NCBI GenBank assembly: GCA_030042915.1
Contig: JASHYS010000087.1
Location: forward strand, 1-9,973
DNA length: 9,973 nucleotides
Source: Acidobacteriaceae bacterium
GTDB taxonomy: Bacteria; Acidobacteriota; Terriglobia; Terriglobales; Acidobacteriaceae
Reading direction: 5' to 3'
Below the pieces are notes generated by a model, which searched no databases, was not told the origin of the DNA, and was given only the letters and a program-made list of their open reading frames with translations. Positions 6,252 to 9,973 of the stretch are shown here, in pieces. Within the stretch, counting starts at the first letter, position 1. Each line of letters starts with the position of its first letter. The position numbers and the translations under genes are program-made.

Positions 6252-7259
6252 ATGGATCTGGTTCTGTTACGTCTTCTTTTTGTGATTTTGTTTGCTGCGG
6301 TTTGTTACTTCCTTCGGCCCTTTGGTTTACAGGCAGGTTGGGAGGGCGCACTCGCGGGTGCGGCCGCGGCGGGCGCGGTCATCGTGTTCGAAGTGCGGGT
6401 GCGGGCGCTCACCTTGCGCAGGCTGATCGGCGCCGTGGCGGGAAGCCTGCTTGGCATCTTAGGCGCCGCACTGTTTTGCCTGGTGCTGCGCTCTGCGCCG
6501 CTGTCCACGTCTACGTCATCGGTCCTGCAGATCTTTGTGCTTTTGCTGATGACCTATGTAGGCCTGCTGGTGGGCGCCAGCAAGGGTGACCTGCTGAGCC
6601 CGGCCGCCCTGGGCGTGGTGTTCACCGGCGACAAACCAGCGAGAAAGAGCGCGAAAGTGCTCGACACCAGCGTGATTATCGACGGCCGCATTGCCGATAT
6701 TGCCGAGGCCGGCTTTATCGACGGCATGCTGGTGGTGCCCGAGTTCGTGCTGCGGGAGCTGCAGGTGGTAGCCGACTCAACCGACAGCTCGAAGCGGCAG
6801 CGTGGCCGCAGGGGCCTGGACATGCTGCAGCGCATGCAGTCCAGCGACAAAGTCCAGGTGCAGATTGTGCCCGACGACTTTCCTTCTATCCGCGAGGTTG
6901 ACCTGAAACTGCTGGAGCTGGCCAAGAAGTGGGAGGCCAAGGTGGTGACCAACGACTTCAACCTGAACAAGGTGGCCCACCTTCATCACGTGGAAGTACT
7001 GAATATCAATGATCTGGCGAACGCGCTCAAGCCCGTGGTGCTGCCGGGCGAGCGCATGAGCGTGGTGATCCTGAAGGAAGGCAAGGAGTACAACCAGGGG
7101 GTGGGCTACCTGGACGACGGCACCATGGTGGTGGTGGATCACGCGCGGCGGCTCATCGGGCGCTCTGTCGCCATCTCAGTGACCAGCGTGCTGCAGACCG
7201 CCAGCGGCAAGATGATCTTTGGCAAGATGGACGAGAACGGCAAAGCCATGGAAGCGTAG
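6252..7259 (+). CDS. YacL-type membrane PIN/TRAM domain protein
   Basis: 335 residues. AAGG lies 9 bases before ATG 6252. Four membrane-spanning segments are visible at ~3-20, ~32-47, ~58-79 and ~90-108. A PIN (PilT N-terminal) nuclease domain follows at ~134-255: KVLDTSVIIDGRI (D138), VPEFVLRELQ (E169), EVDLKLLELA (D217) and VVTNDFNLNK (D235) supply the acidic metal-binding cluster of PIN ribonucleases. A TRAM domain, a predicted RNA-binding fold, covers ~263-325 (GYLDDGTMVVVDHARRLIG). This order matches Bacillus YacL, whose molecular role is unsettled; a membrane-anchored ribonuclease is the family inference. YacL homologues often lie next to ispD, which is absent here. The gene ends 19 bases from the convergent acetyltransferase with no obvious terminator between them. 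Confidence 0.95.
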   Translation: MDLVLLRLLFVILFAAVCYFLRPFGLQAGWEGALAGAAAAGAVIVFEVRVRALTLRRLIGAVAGSLLGILGAALFCLVLRSAPLSTSTSSVLQIFVLLLMTYVGLLVGASKGDLLSPAALGVVFTGDKPARKSAKVLDTSVIIDGRIADIAEAGFIDGMLVVPEFVLRELQVVADSTDSSKRQRGRRGLDMLQRMQSSDKVQVQIVPDDFPSIREVDLKLLELAKKWEAKVVTNDFNLNKVAHLHHVEVLNINDLANALKPVVLPGERMSVVILKEGKEYNQGVGYLDDGTMVVVDHARRLIGRSVAISVTSVLQTASGKMIFGKMDENGKAMEA

Positions 7260-7278
7260 GGATCGCGGCAGTGGCGGG

Positions 7279-7902
7279 TTATACCGGGCGAAGGCGCTTT
7301 GTCAAGCGGAGTTTGATCCCCGGCCATTCGGCAGCAACAATCGAATAGCGATAGGAATCGCGTGGGATGAAGTCGGCGGCCAGGCGGTGCGCACGCAGAA
7401 CGCCTTCAACTTTTCCCCCAATTCTTTCGATAGCGGCTTGTGAGCGCCAGTTGCGCGCGTCGGTATGCAGGCAGACGCGCCATACCTGCCAGACCTCAAA
7501 GGCATGCGTTAGCATGAGGAGCTTCGCCTCAGTGTTGGCCGCAGTGCGGATGGCTGCGCGGGTGAGCCACGTATAGCCGATCTCGCACACATCGGGATCT
7601 GTGCGGTCGTGGCGGGCGTGACCCGCGGGCCAGGGCCATCGCTCCATATCAAAGAATCGCGTGGAGCCGAGAACGGCGCCATCTTCAATTCGAATGGTGG
7701 CAAAGGGCACGGCTGTGCCGGCGTCGCGCCAGGCCAACGCAGTCTCGATGTAGCGAAGAACGGCGTCGCGTCCTTGAGGAACGGCACTCCAGCGATAGAG
7801 CTCAGGTTCGTCAGCGGACGCGGCAACAAGACCGTCGGCATGAGCAAGCGAGAGCGGCTCAAGGCGGATAGAGTTCCCCGTCAAGCGTGGGTTCCCGGTC
7901 AT
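7279..7902 (-). CDS. GNAT-family N-acetyltransferase (RimJ/RimL type)
   Basis: 207 residues, full length for the family. ATG 7902 follows a run of seven G (minus strand) at a 6-base spacing, which could serve as a poor ribosome site. GNAT enzymes move acetyl from acetyl-CoA to an amino group. Here the pattern is that of the RimJ/RimL group: N-terminal LTGNSIRLEPLSLAHADGL (~7-25), strand 4 EIGYTWLT (~107-114), ANTEAKLLMLTHAFE (~122-136), then VCLHTDARNWRSQAAIERIG (~143-162) and EGVLRAHR. The acetyl-CoA pyrophosphate loop, normally with a Gly-x-Gly/Ala, reads TRAAIRTAANTEA, a variation at the Gly positions. The substrate cannot be read from the sequence; ribosomal proteins, antibiotics or small amines are all possible. 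Inverted repeats at 7943-7969 and 7986-8010 lie upstream. Confidence 0.92.
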   Translation of the reverse strand: MTGNPRLTGNSIRLEPLSLAHADGLVAASADEPELYRWSAVPQGRDAVLRYIETALAWRDAGTAVPFATIRIEDGAVLGSTRFFDMERWPWPAGHARHDRTDPDVCEIGYTWLTRAAIRTAANTEAKLLMLTHAFEVWQVWRVCLHTDARNWRSQAAIERIGGKVEGVLRAHRLAADFIPRDSYRYSIVAAEWPGIKLRLTKRLRPV

Positions 7903-7942
7903 TTCGAGCCCCCCCGTTTGCGCAGATTCGTCGATGAGATTG

Positions 7943-7969
7943 CTGAATTGCGCCCCGGGCTCAATTCAG
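7943..7969. promoter_or_regulatory. Perfect 8-bp dyad upstream of the acetyltransferase
   Basis: CTGAATTG (7943-7950) and CAATTCAG (7962-7969) are exact inverted repeats separated by 11 GC-rich bases. The dyad lies 41-67 bases before the acetyltransferase start, about where a promoter would be. AT-rich half-sites on a GC-rich centre look more like a repressor operator than a terminator, and there is no T-run on either side. The regulator is unknown. Confidence 0.4.
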
Positions 7970-7985
7970 TTTAACGGGGAAGCGA

Positions 7986-8010
7986 GCGGCTCTGCGCGCG
8001 CGAGAGCCGC
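7986..8010 (-). terminator. GC-rich stem-loop after the secreted alpha/beta protein gene
   Basis: GCGGCTCT (7986-7993) pairs perfectly with AGAGCCGC (8003-8010) around a 9-base (GC)n loop, 28 bases past the stop at 8039 on the minus strand. The stem is strong but no T-run follows it. It may be a Rho-assisted or processing stop rather than a classic intrinsic terminator. Confidence 0.4.
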
Positions 8011-8038
8011 CCGGGAATACAAGAGAGAGCCAGAGAAG

Positions 8039-8923
8039 CTATTCTCCGGACTTTGCGGCAGGTTGGGTTGGCTTGGCAGCCTGCGCAGCAGCGGGCTTGG
8101 GCCTCCAGAACGCCGGATCGGCCTTGACCCAGTCTTCGCTCACGTAGCTCTGCTTCGGATTCACCGTGAAGAGCTCGGTGTGAGAGGATTCAACGCAGTC
8201 TCCGTACATTTTGTCGAACTTGTTCATAGCGTCTTCGCCGCCCATGGCATCGACAAACTTCTTGTTCTCGGCGAAGCCTGTATCGATCGCCGACATGGAA
8301 GAATCGCCGGTAAGCGCGATAAAGGTCCCGTCGCTTTCGCCAAAGGCGATCTCGTACATGCCCCAGTGGGCGCTGGTTCCCGCCTTTTCGTTTGCGTCCT
8401 TCACCATTTTCACCAGTTCTTCCCATTCATGGCGATGGCCGAGACGAACCTGGAAGACAGACATCTGGTAGACGCGATGATTTTGCACATCATTGTGGGG
8501 GTGGTAGCTGAGGTCTTCGTCGTAGGTGAAGACATAGGAATCGACCTCATCGAGCAACTCGCCGTCAGCAAGGCCGGCGCGCTCAAAATCCGCTGAGAGG
8601 GTGGCGCTGGTGTCGACCATTTTGTTGTCTTTTTCCCACTCGGCAAAGGAGTTATAGCGCGTGAGGAACAGCGCACGCGATCTGCCGGATTGCGAGTTGA
8701 GAGCGATGTAGTAAACGGGGAACTTGGCCTTGGTCTCCGCGGCGATAAAAGCGCTTTCGGTCTTGTCGTGCGCGGCGCCAGCTTTGTAAGGCTTGATGTA
8801 TTCGCGGGTGATTTGCAAAATCTTGGGCATTGACGACGTAGATGCAGCATCTTGCGCCGCGGCCAGCGTACTGCCAGCGACCGCGAGGGACAGGCCGACG
8901 AGGCCATAGCTCATGAATTTCAT
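8039..8923 (-). CDS. Secreted protein with two dimeric alpha/beta-barrel-like repeats
   Basis: 294 residues. ATG 8923 is chosen over a frame extending to 9190 because AAGGAGGAA sits at 9-base spacing and a signal peptide begins at once (YGLVGLSLAVAGSTLAAAQ, cleavage ~24). The extra upstream residues would be Arg/Ser-rich, unlike a leader, and would cover the promoter. Two similar units are seen. Unit 1 is ~34-100 (KILQITREYIKPYKAG, then YYIALNSQSGRSRALFLTRY and SFAEWEKDNK). Unit 2 is ~150-222 (RVYQMSVFQVRLGHRHEWEE, then GMYEIAFGESDGTFIALTGD and SAIDTGFAENK). The strand-helix-strand pattern suggests the ferredoxin-like fold of ABM/NIPSNAP-type proteins, as an inference. The tail after ~275 is Ala/Pro/Lys-rich. 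Such proteins occur as hypotheticals in Acidobacteria. The ligand or reaction is unknown, and no heme or metal motif was recognised. Confidence 0.85.
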   Translation of the reverse strand: MKFMSYGLVGLSLAVAGSTLAAAQDAASTSSMPKILQITREYIKPYKAGAAHDKTESAFIAAETKAKFPVYYIALNSQSGRSRALFLTRYNSFAEWEKDNKMVDTSATLSADFERAGLADGELLDEVDSYVFTYDEDLSYHPHNDVQNHRVYQMSVFQVRLGHRHEWEELVKMVKDANEKAGTSAHWGMYEIAFGESDGTFIALTGDSSMSAIDTGFAENKKFVDAMGGEDAMNKFDKMYGDCVESSHTELFTVNPKQSYVSEDWVKADPAFWRPKPAAAQAAKPTQPAAKSGE

Positions 8924-9008
8924 TTGAGATTTCCTCCTTGATTTGCCCGCAGAATGCCTGCGACGGGGGAAGGACCGTGGGAAACGCAAGTGGTCTAAAG
9001 GCATTGCG

Positions 9009-9038
9009 ATTATCGGAGCCCGACCTTGCCGGTGTAAA
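9009..9038 (-). promoter_or_regulatory. Strong sigma70-type promoter for the secreted alpha/beta protein
   Basis: On the minus strand TTTACA (9038-9033) and GATAAT (9014-9009) each match the consensus at 5 of 6 bases with an 18-base spacer. Transcription would begin near 9002, leaving a leader of about 79 bases to ATG 8923. This also supports that start over the longer upstream frame. Confidence 0.65.
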
Positions 9039-9169
9039 GAAGTTTTTGATTTTTTATGCGATTGGGCGCTCGTGACTTTCATCGCCGATTGCAGACCCGC
9101 CCGTCGAGGGGCGAAAGTTTGCGGAGCTCGAACCTGCTGTGCGAGATTGGAATTAAGGAAGAAACTGTT

Positions 9170-9637
9170 GTGAAACGAAAATCCAGCCACCCGAACTTCG
9201 ATCAGACCTTGGATCTGCTGCGTGCGCGCGGTTTTGCCATGGAGCCGTTCGCGGGTGTTCCGGGAGGTGTGCTAGTGAGCAAGGGTGGCGCCGGAGCGGT
9301 GCTGGCGCCGGTGCTGGCCGGCGACAGCCGTGAAGATGCAGAGGTTGCTTTTGCCATTCATCCGGGAGTGGTGGTAAAGGGCGAAGTGGCGCGGCTGGTG
9401 GATCGAGGCTACCAGAAGTTTATTAAGACCTCCCAATACGAGTTGCCCGCGTCGGCGAGCCAATTGCAAGCGATTCACGCGTTCAGCGAGGAGTTGAAGC
9501 AGCTAATCGGGGCCATTAGCCTATACAACGAGTCGCTCGGGACAACCAGCGACTTGTATGAATATGACCGGCTGATGGGTCGTGAAGCCGCGCAACCGGA
9601 GCCCGCCCAGCCCTGGGAACCGGCCGAGGGGCACTGA
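9170..9637 (+). CDS. Conserved-looking hypothetical cytoplasmic protein
   Basis: 155 residues from GTG 9170, chosen because AAGGAA lies 9 bases upstream. The open frame continues back to 9056, but that part is Arg/Ser-rich and overlaps the divergent promoter region. I do not recognise a family. Visible parts are an N-terminal helix (FDQTLDLLRARGF), a Gly/Ala-rich strand region (~26-50, VPGGVLVSKGGAGAVLAPVL), a central segment with IHPGVVVKGEVARLVDRGY (~63-81) and KFIKTSQYELPAS, then a long helix (~95-120, AIHAFSEELKQLIGAISLYN). The C-terminus is rich in Pro/Glu/Ala. No signal peptide or membrane segment is seen. It lies 30 bases before the PilZ gene on the same strand, so co-transcription is likely and a link to c-di-GMP-related processes is possible but unproven. 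Confidence 0.75.
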   Translation: MKRKSSHPNFDQTLDLLRARGFAMEPFAGVPGGVLVSKGGAGAVLAPVLAGDSREDAEVAFAIHPGVVVKGEVARLVDRGYQKFIKTSQYELPASASQLQAIHAFSEELKQLIGAISLYNESLGTTSDLYEYDRLMGREAAQPEPAQPWEPAEGH

Positions 9638-9639
9638 TT

Positions 9640-9660
9640 CCCGCTGAAGGTTTGAGCGGG
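9640..9660 (+). promoter_or_regulatory. Hairpin covering the PilZ gene ribosome site
   Basis: CCCGCT (9640-9645) pairs with AGCGGG (9655-9660) around a 9-base loop. The right arm is also the best Shine-Dalgarno-like sequence for ATG 9668. If it forms in the mRNA it would hide that site, and ribosomes finishing at 9637 just upstream could open it, coupling translation of the two genes. Confidence 0.3.
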
Positions 9661-9667
9661 GCACGTG

Positions 9668-9973
9668 ATGGACGGGGAGAACTTTGGGGCGAGCATCTCG
9701 GTCCCAGCGCCGGAACGGCGTTTGCAAGCGCGCTATTCCGTCGATGAGGATTCGGTTCTGCTCATCATGAGCCATGGCGTGCCGGTGTCAGGCCGCATCG
9801 AAAATCTGAGTCTTTCAGGATGTCGCGTGCGCACCAGGGAGCGCATCTCAGCCCGCGTCGGGTCCCGCATCGAGATCAGCTTCAAGGTGAATGGGACCGC
9901 CTTCCGGTTCAGCAGCGTTTTGGTTTGGACAATCGGACGAAACTTTGCCGGCATTCACTTTGTGGACATGATT
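9668..9973 (+). CDS. PilZ-domain protein (c-di-GMP binding), C-terminus beyond window
   Basis: 102 residues in the window, open at the right edge. PilZ domains bind cyclic di-GMP and pass the signal to motility, exopolysaccharide or other targets. Both ligand motifs are present: RxxxR as ERRLQARYSV (R18, R22) and [D/N]xSxxG as ENLSLSGCRV (N46, S48, G51). Strand-rich sequence follows (RIEISFKV, FSSVLVWTIGRNFAGIHFVD), completing a barrel of normal size, so the missing part is probably only the C-terminal end. The start is ATG 9668; an in-frame GTG lies directly before it at 9665. The ribosome site is a GCGGGG run about 7 bases upstream, part of a hairpin. It is probably in an operon with the orphan gene ending at 9637. 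There is no N-terminal export signal, so it should act in the cytoplasm. Confidence 0.93.
   Translation, partial: MDGENFGASISVPAPERRLQARYSVDEDSVLLIMSHGVPVSGRIENLSLSGCRVRTRERISARVGSRIEISFKVNGTAFRFSSVLVWTIGRNFAGIHFVDMI

Noticed and set aside
9056..9169. N-terminal extension of the orphan protein to an ATG at 9056
   Set aside because: The added residues are Arg/Ser-rich with no ribosome site; GTG 9170 has AAGGAA at good spacing.
8924..9190. N-terminal extension of the secreted alpha/beta protein to an ATG at 9190
   Set aside because: The internal ATG 8923 has an ideal ribosome site and signal peptide, and the extension would lie upstream of the predicted transcription start.

Overview
The window looks like a chromosomal stretch of an Acidobacteriota genome, probably class Terriglobia. 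This is inferred from gene content, not from a marker gene. Two genes belong to the VWFA-related family that is characteristic of this phylum. Several small secreted or orphan proteins have the look of its lineage-specific hypotheticals. The DNA is GC-rich and mostly housekeeping-like. I see no transposase, integrase, tRNA, CRISPR array or phage gene.

Layout. 1-1280 (minus, runs off the left edge) and 1429-2532 (plus) are divergent secreted VWFA-related proteins, one with a degraded and one with an intact metal-binding (MIDAS) site. 2817-3728 encodes a secreted protein with a beta-barrel-like core split by a Met/Gly-rich insertion. 3893-4144 is a small charged helical protein. 4235-5137 is a PhzF-family isomerase. 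A 462-base gene-free stretch with several hairpins follows, then 5600-6025, a receiver-domain protein that has lost its phosphorylation residues. Behind it lies a pair of inverted 7-base repeat arrays (6030-6134). 6252-7259 is a YacL-type PIN/TRAM membrane protein, convergent with a GNAT acetyltransferase (7279-7902, minus). Upstream of the latter on the same strand is a secreted two-domain alpha/beta protein (8039-8923, minus) with a good sigma70-type promoter. Divergent from it are an orphan protein (9170-9637) and a PilZ-domain protein (9668 to the right edge), which probably form an operon.

How the genes work together. No single pathway links them; most appear to be separate transcription units. 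The regulatory theme is modest: a pseudo-receiver and a PilZ (c-di-GMP) protein with its binding motifs intact. I did not find a convincing undescribed multi-gene system. The parts most worth a second look are the pseudo-receiver, the inverted heptamer/G-quadruplex element behind it, and the insertion-split secreted protein at 2817-3728.
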